Source: Actinomycetes bacterium
GTDB lineage: Bacteria > Actinomycetota > Actinomycetes > Actinomycetales > Micrococcaceae
Reading direction: 5' to 3'
Length of the DNA: 26,249 nt
Assembly: GCA_023426375.1 (NCBI GenBank)
Contig: JAFAAV010000042.1
Coordinates: forward strand, 1-26,249
The notes under the pieces are model-generated. The model saw nothing but the letters and a program-made list of their open reading frames with translations. It searched no databases and was not told the origin of the DNA. Below, in pieces: positions 1-7,910 of this stretch (position 1 is its first letter; every line of letters begins with the position of its first letter). A program made the position numbers and the translations under genes.

Positions 1-11
1 GAACGCCTACA

Positions 12-416
12 TCAGTGGGCGTGGTCTCCGCGGGAGTGCTCGAAGATCAGTCCGAACAGACCCAGTACGAGTACCGGAGCGGACAGGCCAACGATCCACC
101 AGTCGATCGCGAGGGCCAGCACGAAGATCGCGCAACCGATACCCAGCAGCAACGGCCACCAGCTCCACGGGGAGAAAGCGCCGTAATCGCCGCACATCTC
201 CACGATCTCGCCGTCTTCACGATCCTCCGGGAGCATGGCACCGGTGGAACGGTCAACGAGCCAGAGGTAGACCGCGAGCATGAAGCTCATGGCGGCGACC
301 GCAAGCAGAGCGGGGAAACCGGCCAGTTCCTGGAATCCCGTGAGGTATCCGTAGACCATTCCTACGACGACGCAGAAGACGCCCAGCAGGATGAAGGTTT
401 TGATAGTGGTTTTCAT
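12..416 (-). CDS. ctaF: cytochrome c oxidase subunit IV, actinobacterial type
   Basis: This 134-residue membrane protein matches the small fourth subunit of the actinobacterial aa3 cytochrome c oxidase. It has two hydrophobic stretches near the N-terminus (about residues 5-25 and 33-55), a short acidic linker, and a C-terminal hydrophobic region (about 90-128) preceded by an aromatic FSPWSWWP stretch. It is thought to stabilise the oxidase and has no known catalytic residues. The ATG at 414-416 was chosen because it overlaps the ctaD stop (413-415) in an ATGA arrangement, typical of translational coupling. The open frame continues upstream, but that part is read out of frame over ctaD. It is the last gene of ctaC-ctaD-ctaF visible here. 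Family assignment rests on context plus hydropathy and sequence feel; confidence is high. Confidence 0.88.
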   Translation of the reverse strand: MKTTIKTFILLGVFCVVVGMVYGYLTGFQELAGFPALLAVAAMSFMLAVYLWLVDRSTGAMLPEDREDGEIVEMCGDYGAFSPWSWWPLLLGIGCAIFVLALAIDWWIVGLSAPVLVLGLFGLIFEHSRGDHAH

Positions 417-2134
417 CGACCGGTCCTTCCAGATCCGCCGACGAGCGGCTGTTCTGCATCGAACTGCTGGCTGGAGAACGCTGCCAGCTCGGGGTGGTGC
501 AGGTCCAGAGCGGGACGCTCGGAACGGATGCGGGGCAAGGAGGTGAAGTTGTGACGCGGGGGCGGGCAAGAGGTTGCCCACTCCAGGGAGCCACCGAAGC
601 CCCACGGATCGTCAACTTCGACCTTCTTGGCGTTACGAGCGGTGGTGTACACGTTCCAGAAGAACGGGATCATCGAAATACCCAGCAGGATCGAACCCCA
701 GGTGGAGAACTGGTTCATCCAGGTGAAGCCATCCTCCGGCATGTAGTCCGCGTATCGGCGGGGCATACCGTCAACGCCCAGCCAGTGCTGGATGAGGAAG
801 GTCATGTGGAAGCCGATGAACAGCAGCCAGAAGTGGATCTTGCCGATGCGCTCGTTGAGCATCTTGCCGGTGAACTTGGGCCACCAGAAGTAGAAGCCGG
901 CGAACATACCGAACACGATGGTTCCGAAGATCACGTAGTGGAAGTGGGCCACCACGAAGTACGTGTCAGACACGTGGAAGTCCAGCGGCGGGGTGGCCAG
1001 GATGATGCCGGTCAAACCGCCGAACAGGAAGGTGAAGAGGAAGCCCAGCACCCACAGGATGGGCGTTTCAAAGGTCAACGACCCTTGCCACATGGTGCCG
1101 ATCCAGTTGAAGAACTTCACACCCGTGGGAACCGCGATCATCATGGTCATGAACGAGAAGAACCCGAGTGCCACGGCGCCGGTCACGTACATGTGGTGCG
1201 CCCACACGGTCACGGACAGAGCAGCGATGGCGATGGTCGCGAAGACGAGTCCCTTGTAACCGAAGATCGGCTTACGCGAGAACACCGGGATGATTTCGGA
1301 GACGATTCCGAAGAACGGCAGTGCCAACACGTAGACCTCGGGGTGACCGAAGAACCAGAACAGGTGCTGCCACAGGATGGCGCCGCCATTCTCCGGGTCG
1401 AACACGTGTCCACCCAGGCGGCGGTCCATACCCAAGGCGAAGAGGGCGGAAGCCAGCGGCGGGAAGATCATGATGATCAGCATGGAGGTGACCAGCGTGG
1501 TCCAGGTGAACACGGGCATACGCCACATGGTCATACCCGGCGCGCGCATGCACAGGATGGTGGTGATGAAGTTGACGCCACCCATGATGGTGCCGAAGCC
1601 CTGAAGGCCAAGGCCGAAGACCCAGAGGTCACCACCAACTCCTGGACTGAACGTGGTGCTGTTCAGTGGCGCGTACGCGAACCAGCCGAAGGAAGCGGCA
1701 CCCTGCGGGGTGACGAAGCCTGCCATGGCGATCAAGGAGCCAAAGAGGAAGAACCAGAACGCCAATGCGTTCAGACGCGGGAACGCAACGTCCGGTGAAC
1801 CCAGCTGAAGCGGGACCAGCACGTTGGCGAAGCCGACGAACAGCGGAGTGCCGAACATCAGCAACATGATGGTGCCGTGCATGGTGAACAGCTGGTTGTA
1901 CTGTTCCTTGGTCTCCAAGATCTGCATGCCCGGATCGAAGAGCTCCGCGCGGATCAGCAGCGCCATGACGCCACCGATGCAGAAGAAGATGAAGGAAGAA
2001 ATCAGGTACATGTACCCGATGGTCTTGTGGTCAGTCGAGGTGAGCCAATTGACAATCACCTTGCCCTTAGACCTAGGCACAACGCGGGGAGCGACCGTGG
2101 TCGCTTCGTCCCGCGAGTATTCGAGCGTAGACAT
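413..2134 (-). CDS. ctaD: cytochrome c oxidase subunit I (aa3 type)
   Basis: This 573-residue protein is the catalytic subunit of the terminal oxidase. It reduces oxygen to water at a heme a3-CuB centre and pumps protons across the cytoplasmic membrane. It shows about twelve membrane helices and the expected ligands: His86 in TMHGT and His399 in the VAHFHY motif for low-spin heme a, His397 for heme a3, and His264 (GHPEVY), His313 and His314 (WAHHMY) for CuB. Glu266 and Tyr268 of HPEVY are present, as expected for an A1-type heme-copper oxidase with a Tyr-His crosslink. The C-terminal tail after WATSCPPP is hydrophilic and ends by overlapping ctaF. It follows ctaC after a 10-bp gap, so the two are almost certainly co-transcribed. 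No key residue is missing. Confidence 0.97.
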   Translation of the reverse strand: MSTLEYSRDEATTVAPRVVPRSKGKVIVNWLTSTDHKTIGYMYLISSFIFFCIGGVMALLIRAELFDPGMQILETKEQYNQLFTMHGTIMLLMFGTPLFVGFANVLVPLQLGSPDVAFPRLNALAFWFFLFGSLIAMAGFVTPQGAASFGWFAYAPLNSTTFSPGVGGDLWVFGLGLQGFGTIMGGVNFITTILCMRAPGMTMWRMPVFTWTTLVTSMLIIMIFPPLASALFALGMDRRLGGHVFDPENGGAILWQHLFWFFGHPEVYVLALPFFGIVSEIIPVFSRKPIFGYKGLVFATIAIAALSVTVWAHHMYVTGAVALGFFSFMTMMIAVPTGVKFFNWIGTMWQGSLTFETPILWVLGFLFTFLFGGLTGIILATPPLDFHVSDTYFVVAHFHYVIFGTIVFGMFAGFYFWWPKFTGKMLNERIGKIHFWLLFIGFHMTFLIQHWLGVDGMPRRYADYMPEDGFTWMNQFSTWGSILLGISMIPFFWNVYTTARNAKKVEVDDPWGFGGSLEWATSCPPPRHNFTSLPRIRSERPALDLHHPELAAFSSQQFDAEQPLVGGSGRTGR

Positions 2135-2144
2135 TGCCTATCCC

Positions 2145-3008
2145 CTAGTTGTTGGACGTTTCGTTCTGGTTCGGGTTGCGGTTGTACTCGTCGCCGACGG
2201 AACCGGTGTTGCCCTGTTCGCGCAACTGCTCCATCTGAGCGTCGTACTCTTCCTGGCTCACAACGGCAACGTTGAAGAGCATCTCCGAGTGGTACTCACC
2301 GCAGAGCTCAGCACACTTGCCGGCGAAGACGCCTTCGCGGCCGGTGGTGAAGCTCATGTAGTTGGTGCGCTCCGGGAACATGTCGATCTTCTCGAGGAAG
2401 GCCGGAACCCAGAAGGAGTGGATCACGTCGCGAGACTTGATCTCGAGCTCGACCTTGCTGTCCACGGGGAGGTACAGGGTGGGAAGGGTTTCTTCCACGC
2501 CCTCTTCACCGGTCAGGTGCGCCTGAATGCCCTGGTAGTAGACGTCGTCGTCGAGGTAGTTGAAGTCCCAGGCCCACTGCTTGCCGTACACCTGAACGGT
2601 CACGTCCGGGTTGTCATGGCGGGCGGTGATGGCCGTCTGTGCCCGCTCCGAGAAGAAGAACAGGGACACGATCATGGCGATCGGGACGATGGTGTAGAAC
2701 ACCTCAAGCGGTGCGTGGTAGGCCAGCTGACGGGGGTAACCGGTCTCGTTCTTACGACGACGGTAGGCGATCATGCACCACAGCATGAGGCCCCAGGTGA
2801 CCAGACCCACTGCCAGTGCTGCTACCCACGAACCGATCCACAGATCAATAATGTGGTCCGCGTTGTCAGTGGTGCCACGTTCGGTGGGCAAGAAGCCCAT
2901 CTTCGCTTGTTCGGAGCAAGCGGTGAGCGTGGTCGCAGCCAGAACTGCCACTGCCGAGGCCTTGAGCATCCGGCTTCGGCGGCTGCCGGATCGAGTTTGC
3001 GAACTCAC
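2145..3008 (-). CDS. ctaC: cytochrome c oxidase subunit II lipoprotein
   Basis: Subunit II receives electrons from cytochrome c (in actinobacteria often the diheme cytochrome of the bc1 complex) through a CuA centre and passes them to CtaD. The 287-residue product starts with a lipoprotein signal peptide whose lipobox LTAC puts the lipidated cysteine at about residue 31. Two transmembrane helices follow (about 50-75 and 95-115). The periplasmic cupredoxin domain has the full CuA set: a histidine near 197 in DVIHSFW, then CAELCGEYHSEM near 232-243 with both cysteines, His and Met. I chose the GTG at 3006-3008 because AGAGGAAGG lies about six bases upstream; the longer ATG-started frame (to 3068) has no such site and would put about 20 odd residues before the signal peptide. 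It is first in the operon. Confidence 0.95.
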   Translation of the reverse strand: MSSQTRSGSRRSRMLKASAVAVLAATTLTACSEQAKMGFLPTERGTTDNADHIIDLWIGSWVAALAVGLVTWGLMLWCMIAYRRRKNETGYPRQLAYHAPLEVFYTIVPIAMIVSLFFFSERAQTAITARHDNPDVTVQVYGKQWAWDFNYLDDDVYYQGIQAHLTGEEGVEETLPTLYLPVDSKVELEIKSRDVIHSFWVPAFLEKIDMFPERTNYMSFTTGREGVFAGKCAELCGEYHSEMLFNVAVVSQEEYDAQMEQLREQGNTGSVGDEYNRNPNQNETSNN

Positions 3009-3124
3009 AGACGGCCCTTCCTCTTCTTTGTGTGAGCTGTGTATGCGCTGGCACTGGGCGCAGGGCATACGTGGCCCGTTAATAATTCTCCCTTGAGAGC
3101 TTACCTCCCTATCAGCGCTTCTGC

Positions 3125-3137
3125 TGACACTGTGTCA
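3125..3137. promoter_or_regulatory. 13-bp palindrome upstream of ctaC, possible operator
   Basis: TGACAC-T-GTGTCA is a perfect palindrome about 117 bp upstream of the ctaC start, in the 259-bp gap between ctaC and the Fe-S carrier gene. It is the right size for a dimeric regulator half-site pair, and an AT-rich stretch nearer ctaC (around 3080-3090, minus strand ATTATTAA) could hold the promoter. No regulator is identified. A 13-bp palindrome can occur by chance, so this is only a candidate. Confidence 0.3.
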
Positions 3138-3204
3138 CCGTGCCGTGTCGCCTTTTACCGGCAGGTTTTACGCCATGCCGGACGTACACGGGATCACACG
3201 CAGA

Positions 3205-3248
3205 AACGGGGCGAATCCAACGTCTCGAGACGTTGGATTCACCCCGTT
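3205..3248 (-). terminator. strong hairpin terminator downstream of the Fe-S carrier gene
   Basis: Arms 3205-3226 and 3227-3248 pair over 22 bp with one mismatch (3212/3241). The inner 28 bp form a perfect palindrome with no unpaired centre at all. On the minus strand the hairpin ends CCCCGTTTCTG, a modest T-rich tail. It begins 19 bp past the erpA stop and separates that gene from the cta operon. Confidence 0.75.
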
Positions 3249-3267
3249 CAGGAGCGGTTGGGACTCC

Positions 3268-3636
3268 TTAGTGGAAGGAGTCACCGCAGGCGCAGGAACC
3301 GCCGGCATTGGGGTTGTCGATGGAGAAGCCCTGCTTGGAGATGCTGTCCTCGAAGTCAACGGTGGAACCGTTGAGGTACGGGACGCTCATCTTGTCCACG
3401 ATGACCTCCACGCCGTCGAAATCGCGGGTGCTGTCGCCGTCGAGGACACGCTCGTCGAAGTACAGCTGGTAAATCAGGCCCGAGCAGCCGCCGGGCTGGA
3501 CGGCCACACGCAGACGCAGGTCCGTGCGACCTTCCTGGTTCAGGAGATCACGGACCTTTTGTGCGGCCTCATCGGTCAACAGGACCTCGTGGGTCGGCAT
3601 TTCTTGGGTGGTCTCGTTTTCGGTGGTGACGCTCAT
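3268..3636 (-). CDS. erpA: A-type iron-sulfur carrier (HesB/IscA/ErpA family)
   Basis: This 122-residue cytoplasmic protein belongs to the HesB/IscA/ErpA family, which delivers Fe-S clusters to apoproteins. The three family cysteines are present: one in VQPGGCSGL and two in the C-terminal SCACGDSF motif (the usual spacing C-x-C, here with Ala between them rather than Gly). The first 18 or so residues before HEVLLTDEAA are a polar extension common in actinobacterial members. The ATG at 3634-3636 was chosen over an in-frame start at 3696, since homology begins shortly after it and the upstream stretch is basic and unlike the family. It lies downstream of the M20 peptidase gene with a 78-bp gap and just upstream of a strong terminator. 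The ErpA label rather than IscA or SufA is by actinobacterial convention. Confidence 0.88.
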   Translation of the reverse strand: MSVTTENETTQEMPTHEVLLTDEAAQKVRDLLNQEGRTDLRLRVAVQPGGCSGLIYQLYFDERVLDGDSTRDFDGVEVIVDKMSVPYLNGSTVDFEDSISKQGFSIDNPNAGGSCACGDSFH

Positions 3637-3714
3637 GGTGCTCGCTTTCTGTCCAACCGGGCGGTTCGCGGAGACGAACCTCTCTTTAATCTTCAAACGT
3701 CTCGAGTTCGGGAA

Positions 3715-5127
3715 TCATTCCGAGTCGCGGTGGCCTTGTTCGGCCAGCGCGGTCAGCACGAGGGCCTCGGCGGTCACTGCGTGCAGGAAATCCCCGATGT
3801 GGAGTGATTCGTTGGCGCTGTGTGCTCGCGTATCCGGGTCCTCGATACCTGTAATCAGGATCTGAGCATCAGGGTACGCCTCAGTGAGGGTCGCCGTAAA
3901 CGGGATGGACCCACCCATGCCGGATTTCACGGCCGGTCGACCCCACGCCTTTTCGAAGGCCCACAGGGCAATCTGCGAACTGACCGCTCGCGTGTCAGCG
4001 CGGAAGGACGGTCCGGCTTCTTCAACGGAAAAGCTCACGTGTGCCCCGAACGGCGCGTTGTCCTCGAGGTGCTTGCGCAGGGCCTCCCCCGCCTCTTGGG
4101 GGTTCTGACCCGGTGCGATACGCAGGCTCAACTTGGCTCGAACGCTGGAGGCAATGGTGTTGGACGCGGTGTCCACGTCCGTCACGTCGATCCCCGTCAC
4201 GGACAGGGCAGGTTTGGTCCACAAGCGGGAAGCGATGGAACCCGTACCCGCAAGCTGCACGCCGTCCAGCACACCGGCATCAGCACGGAAACGGTCCTCG
4301 TCGTAGTCAACGTCCACGTCGTCTTCGGAGAGCAGACCGGCCACCGCCACGGCGCCGTCGTCGTCATGGAGCGTGGCAATCAGGCGCGCCAACAAGGTGG
4401 GGGCGTCGAGTACGGGACCGCCGTAGATGCCGGAATGGACGGAGTGGTCCAGCACGGACAGTTCCAGGATTCCGCCAACCACGCCTCGCAGGCTAGTAGT
4501 CAAGGCGGGAACCCCGACCTCCCAGTTGGAGGAATCGGCAATGACAATCACGTCCGCGGCGAGACGATCACGGTATTCACGCAGAAAATCCTCGAATCCC
4601 GGCGAACCGGCTTCCTCCTCGCCTTCGATGAAGACGGCCACACCCAGGGACGGCTCTTCACCCGCGTGCTTGAAGAACGCACGGAGTGCACCGATGTGCG
4701 CCATCACGCCGGCCTTGTCGTCGGCGGCGCCCCGGCCCCACAAACGTCCGTCTTTCTCGACGGCTTCAAAAGGCTCGGTGTTCCAGAGTTCACGTTTCCC
4801 AGGGGGCTGAACATCATGATGGGCGTACAGAAGGATGGTGGGAAACCCCGGTGCTGCCGCCTTGCGGGCCACCACCGCGGGATTCCCGGGTCGGTCTCCC
4901 TGCTCAACGCGCAAGATGTCCACGCTGTCGAACGGCAATTCGGACAACAGGTCCTTGACCGCTTCCGCGCTGCGCGCAAGGTCGGCGGGGTCAAAGGATT
5001 CCCATGCCACCCCCGGGATGGCAACGAGCTGGGATAGCTCCCCCAGAAGTTGCTCGCGAGATTCGTTGACGGTTTCCCGCAGCGCCTCGATGGCGTCCTG
5101 GCTCGGTGCAGTGAACTCGGTACTCAT
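3715..5127 (-). CDS. M20 family metallopeptidase (dipeptidase-like)
   Basis: The 470-residue product is a cytoplasmic dinuclear-zinc hydrolase of the M20/ArgE/CPG2 family, in the dipeptidase subgroup. Visible motifs in order are YAHHDVQP (about 102-109, first metal His plus catalytic Asp), WGRGAADDKAG (bridging Asp), EGEEEAGS (catalytic Glu pair), IADSS, and a late RAHSANE metal His. The insert dimerisation domain occupies roughly residues 205-375 and includes DHSVHSGIYGG. The substrate is likely a dipeptide or N-acyl amino acid, but specificity cannot be read from sequence. The ATG at 5125-5127 is chosen; a GTG three codons earlier (5134-5136) is possible, and neither has a well-spaced ribosome site. 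It is divergent from the DUF3043 gene, with 85 bp between starts. The active-site set looks complete. Confidence 0.9.
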   Translation of the reverse strand: MSTEFTAPSQDAIEALRETVNESREQLLGELSQLVAIPGVAWESFDPADLARSAEAVKDLLSELPFDSVDILRVEQGDRPGNPAVVARKAAAPGFPTILLYAHHDVQPPGKRELWNTEPFEAVEKDGRLWGRGAADDKAGVMAHIGALRAFFKHAGEEPSLGVAVFIEGEEEAGSPGFEDFLREYRDRLAADVIVIADSSNWEVGVPALTTSLRGVVGGILELSVLDHSVHSGIYGGPVLDAPTLLARLIATLHDDDGAVAVAGLLSEDDVDVDYDEDRFRADAGVLDGVQLAGTGSIASRLWTKPALSVTGIDVTDVDTASNTIASSVRAKLSLRIAPGQNPQEAGEALRKHLEDNAPFGAHVSFSVEEAGPSFRADTRAVSSQIALWAFEKAWGRPAVKSGMGGSIPFTATLTEAYPDAQILITGIEDPDTRAHSANESLHIGDFLHAVTAEALVLTALAEQGHRDSE

Positions 5128-5200
5128 GGCTCCCACACTATCGCCGCAGTCCGGTTACGCGCCGGTGGCACCGCGATGCCGCGTCTCGCGCTGACTCCGC

Positions 5201-5206
5201 TATCCT
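5201..5206 (+). promoter_or_regulatory. possible -10 element (TATCCT), leaderless start of DUF3043 gene
   Basis: TATCCT ends seven bases before the GTG start at 5213, and no ribosome binding site is visible. This geometry fits a leaderless transcript, which is common in actinobacteria. No convincing -35 is seen, so the call rests on spacing alone. Confidence 0.35.
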
Positions 5207-5212
5207 GGATCG

Positions 5213-5809
5213 GTGTTTGGACGCAAGAAAGCAGATGAATCCACGGGATCCACGGCCGTAGGGGCCACGAGCGAGCCGGTTGAGACCGCACCCGCCGATG
5301 GCCGCAAGGGCCGCCCTACTCCCAGTCGCAAGGAACAGGAAGCCGCGCGCAAGCGCCCCCTGGTCCCGGCCGATCGCAAGATCGCCAAGGCCGAATCACG
5401 CCAGGCCGAGCGAGAACGTCGAGCCGTGGCCCAGGCCGGAATGGCCGCCGGTGACGAGCGCTATCTCGGTCCCCGCGACCGCGGTCCGCAGCGTCGCTTC
5501 GCCCGCGACTGGATCGATTCCCGCTTCAACATCGGTGAGTTCGTCCTGATTTTCCTGATCCTCATGTTGTTCATCCTGTTCCTGCCCAACCAGGCGATCG
5601 GATTGACCTTCATCTGGATCATGTACGGCTACATCGCACTGTGTGTGATCGACGCCTTCATCACCACGGCACGGATGAAGTCGGTCATGCGCCGCAAGTT
5701 CGGTGAAGTCCAGCGCGGCACGCGGTGGTACGCCGCGATGCGCACGTTCACGATTCGCCGCCTCCGCCTGCCCAAGCCGCAGGTTCGCCGCGGGGAGCGC
5801 CCCGCCTAG
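5213..5809 (+). CDS. DUF3043 family membrane protein
   Basis: This 198-residue protein matches the actinobacterial DUF3043 family, whose function is unknown. The first 100 residues are hydrophilic and highly basic (FGRKK, then RKGRPTPSRKEQEAARKRP and an Arg/Ala-rich stretch), followed by the conserved RFARDWIDSRFNIGEF segment near 99-114. Two transmembrane helices follow (about 113-130 and 133-153), then a basic tail ending RRLRLPKPQVRRGERPA. The length is normal for the family. The start is the GTG at 5213, probably leaderless. It stands alone, divergent from the M20 peptidase and convergent with pyrD, with a shared hairpin terminator. In many actinobacteria this family sits close to cta/Fe-S genes as it does here, but no functional link is established. 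Confidence 0.82.
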   Translation: MFGRKKADESTGSTAVGATSEPVETAPADGRKGRPTPSRKEQEAARKRPLVPADRKIAKAESRQAERERRAVAQAGMAAGDERYLGPRDRGPQRRFARDWIDSRFNIGEFVLIFLILMLFILFLPNQAIGLTFIWIMYGYIALCVIDAFITTARMKSVMRRKFGEVQRGTRWYAAMRTFTIRRLRLPKPQVRRGERPA

Positions 5810-5835
5810 CCACTGACCAATTCATCTGCGACAGC

Positions 5836-5870
5836 AACGGGACCCGCACCGATTCGGTGCGGGTCCCGTT
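5836..5870. terminator. bidirectional hairpin terminator between DUF3043 gene and pyrD
   Basis: Arms 5836-5852 and 5854-5870 are perfectly complementary over 17 bp around a one-base centre (in practice a small TTC-type loop). It starts 27 bp after the DUF3043 stop and 46 bp from the pyrD stop. Both arms end in AACGGG/CCCGTT, so it can serve convergent transcripts although neither side has a long T-run. Confidence 0.75.
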
Positions 5871-5915
5871 ACATGTCATCGTTCATGCGGCCTTGCTGGG
5901 CGCCGCTGTCCGAAA

Positions 5916-7010
5916 TCAGCCGCGAACGCGCCGCGCCGCCTTCTTGAGGCCGCGGTTGATTCTGGCGGCCCAGAACGGCCCCTCGTAGAGGAACGCCGTG
6001 TACCCCTGCACCAGATCAGCTCCCGCGTCGAGGCGCTCGATCACGTCCTCGGGCGTGGTCACGCCGCCCACGGAGATCAACGTGAGCCGGTCCCCCGCGT
6101 GCTGACGCAGCATTTTCAGGACTTCCAGGGAACGACGTCGCACGGGTCGCCCGGACAGCCCGCCCGCACCACACGCGGTGATCTCGTCCTCGCTGCTGCG
6201 CAGGCCGAGTCCATCACGGGCGATGGTCGTGTTGGTGGCCACGATGCCGTCGAGACCGAGGTCCAGGGCCAGATCAGCGACCGCCTGAACATCGGCATCT
6301 GCGAGATCCGGGGCGATCTTCACGAGCAGGGGCACGTGGCGTCCGGTGACGGCGTCAGCTTCTTCGCGTACCGCGCTGAGCAACGGGCGCAGTGAATCAA
6401 GCTCCTGCAGCTGCCGCAGTCCCGGGGTATTGGGCGATGACACGTTGACCACCAGGTAATCGGCGTACGGAGCAAGCGCTCGGGTGCTCGTGACGTAGTC
6501 CTCCACAGCGTCTTCGAGCTCGACCACCTTGGTCTTACCGATGTTCACGCCCACGATGGGCCGTTCGAGGCCGGTCTTGAGTGCTTGTTCACTCAGCGAC
6601 TGCAGTGCCGCGGCAACACGCGGGGCCACTGCGGCGGCACCGTCGTTGTTGAAGCCCATTCGGTTGATGACCGCGCGGTCCTTGATGAGGCGGAAGAGAC
6701 GGGGTTTGGGGTTACCGGGTTGCGGTTGACCCGTGACGGTGCCGATCTCCACGTGTCCGAAACCGAGGTCCGTGAGCGCGTGGGTACCGGTTGCACCCTT
6801 GTCGAAACCGGCGGCCAGACCGAAAGCGGACGGGAAGCGAAGGCCCATGACCTCCACTGCACTGCCGGGATCGGGCCGGGTGAACCTGTTCAGAACGGAT
6901 CCAATGCCTGTCCGGTGCACAGCTTTGATACCGGCGAAACCGAGAGTGTGGGCAAGTTCCGCATCCATCCAGGAGAACGCGACTTTGAAGAACGTGGGGT
7001 ACAAGCGCAT
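5916..7010 (-). CDS. pyrD: dihydroorotate dehydrogenase (quinone), class 2
   Basis: The enzyme oxidises dihydroorotate to orotate in de novo pyrimidine synthesis, passing electrons to membrane quinone. The 364-residue length and the N-terminal amphipathic segment (RLYPTFFKVAFSWMDAELAH) mark class 2, which docks at the membrane through that helix. The FMN barrel shows GLAAGFDKGA, EIGTVTGQPQPGNPKPR, NRMGFNN, VNIGKTK, NVSSPNTPGLR (catalytic serine), LVKIAPDL, ATNTT, GGLSG and a C-terminal GGV...GADLVQGYTAFLYEGP phosphate site. The ATG at 7008-7010 fits the family start; a GTG six codons upstream is the alternative. It follows uppS by 94 bp and may have its own promoter there. It is not next to other pyr genes in this window. 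Confidence 0.96.
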   Translation of the reverse strand: MRLYPTFFKVAFSWMDAELAHTLGFAGIKAVHRTGIGSVLNRFTRPDPGSAVEVMGLRFPSAFGLAAGFDKGATGTHALTDLGFGHVEIGTVTGQPQPGNPKPRLFRLIKDRAVINRMGFNNDGAAAVAPRVAAALQSLSEQALKTGLERPIVGVNIGKTKVVELEDAVEDYVTSTRALAPYADYLVVNVSSPNTPGLRQLQELDSLRPLLSAVREEADAVTGRHVPLLVKIAPDLADADVQAVADLALDLGLDGIVATNTTIARDGLGLRSSEDEITACGAGGLSGRPVRRRSLEVLKMLRQHAGDRLTLISVGGVTTPEDVIERLDAGADLVQGYTAFLYEGPFWAARINRGLKKAARRVRG

Positions 7011-7094
7011 GGTCTCAGTTTTGCACACGGAATAAGCACCCGGACTCGGTCGTTGAACGTGTCAGAGTACATTCAACCCATGATTGAAAGTCGA

Positions 7095-7100
7095 AGTATA
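7095..7100 (-). promoter_or_regulatory. possible -10 element (TATACT) for pyrD
   Basis: The minus strand reads TATACT just downstream of the uppS stop, about 85 bp upstream of the pyrD start. A short inverted repeat TTCAA-N7-TTGAA (7072-7088) follows in the presumed 5' leader. The -35 is poor, so this is a weak call. Confidence 0.3.
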
Positions 7101-7104
7101 AGTC

Positions 7105-7890
7105 TCAACTACCCCTTGCGACTTTATCCACTGCTCCCCCGTATCGGCGGTCCCGGCGGGCGTATTCTTCGACGGCGCGCCACAGCACCGTGCGATCCAC
7201 ATCCGGCCAGAGCACGTCCAGGAATACGAGCTCGGCATAGGCGGATTGCCACAGCATGAAATTGGAAATCCGTTGTTCACCCGAGGAACGCAGGAACAGA
7301 TCCACGTCCGGCAGATCCGGCTCGTCCAGGTACTGCTGCACCGTGGATTCGGAAATGGCTCGGGGATCCAGAATGCCCGCCTGAATGTCCCGCCCCATGG
7401 CCGCGGCGGCATCTGCGATCTCGGCGCGGCCGCCGTAGTTCACGCACATCGTCAGGGTGACCACGTCATTGTCCTTGGTCTCTTCCTCGGCGTGCTCGAG
7501 GCGATTGATCACGGACTTCCACAACTTGGGTCGGCGGCCTGCCCAGCGCACGCGAATCCCCCACTCCTGGAACGTGGGCAGCTGGCGCTTCATCACGTCC
7601 CCGGTGAAGTTCATGAGGAACGCGACCTCGGAAGGCGATCGTTTCCAGTTCTCCGTGGAGAACGCGTAGGCGGAAACATTGGGAATCCCCATCTCAATGG
7701 CGCCGGCCACCACGTCGAGCAGGGCGCGCTCTCCCGCACGGTGCCCCTCGTTACGGGGCAAGCCGCGTTCATTGGCCCAACGTCCGTTGCCATCCATGAC
7801 CAAGGCCACGTGTTGGGGTACGAACTGCTCCGGGATGGCCGGGGGCTGAGCGCCGCTCGGATGGGCCGGAGGTGGGGAGAATCTGCTCAC
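7105..7890 (-). CDS. uppS: isoprenyl (polyprenyl) diphosphate synthase, cis type
   Basis: This 261-residue enzyme of the undecaprenyl pyrophosphate synthase family extends short allylic diphosphates with isopentenyl units in cis, giving the lipid carrier for peptidoglycan and other wall polymers. The N-terminus has about 25 Pro-rich residues, then HVALVMDGNGRWA with catalytic Asp33. Other signatures are GHRAG, SAYAFSTENWKRS, the MCVNYGGRAEI segment, and the C-terminal DLFLRSSGEQRISNFMLWQSAYAELVF block that binds Mg and pyrophosphate. Chain length (C50 decaprenyl versus C55) cannot be told from sequence. The GTG start at 7890 has AAAGGA about nine bases upstream. It follows recO after a 20-bp gap, a conserved actinobacterial pair, so co-transcription is likely. 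Confidence 0.96.
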   Translation of the reverse strand: MSRFSPPPAHPSGAQPPAIPEQFVPQHVALVMDGNGRWANERGLPRNEGHRAGERALLDVVAGAIEMGIPNVSAYAFSTENWKRSPSEVAFLMNFTGDVMKRQLPTFQEWGIRVRWAGRRPKLWKSVINRLEHAEEETKDNDVVTLTMCVNYGGRAEIADAAAAMGRDIQAGILDPRAISESTVQQYLDEPDLPDVDLFLRSSGEQRISNFMLWQSAYAELVFLDVLWPDVDRTVLWRAVEEYARRDRRYGGAVDKVARGS

Positions 7891-7910
7891 GGTCTGTGTC
7901 CTTTACTGAA

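Noticed and set aside
1824..3035. A 403-codon plus-strand frame opposite ctaC and ctaD
   Set aside because: It overlaps two convincing genes and its protein has no recognisable domain.
3009..3068. N-terminal extension of CtaC starting at an ATG at 3066-3068
   Set aside because: No ribosome site, and the extension would precede the lipoprotein signal by 20 residues; the GTG at 3008 has a strong site.
3820..5037. A 405-codon plus-strand frame opposite the M20 peptidase
   Set aside because: Antisense shadow, no recognisable motif, and the M20 active-site motifs on the minus strand are complete.
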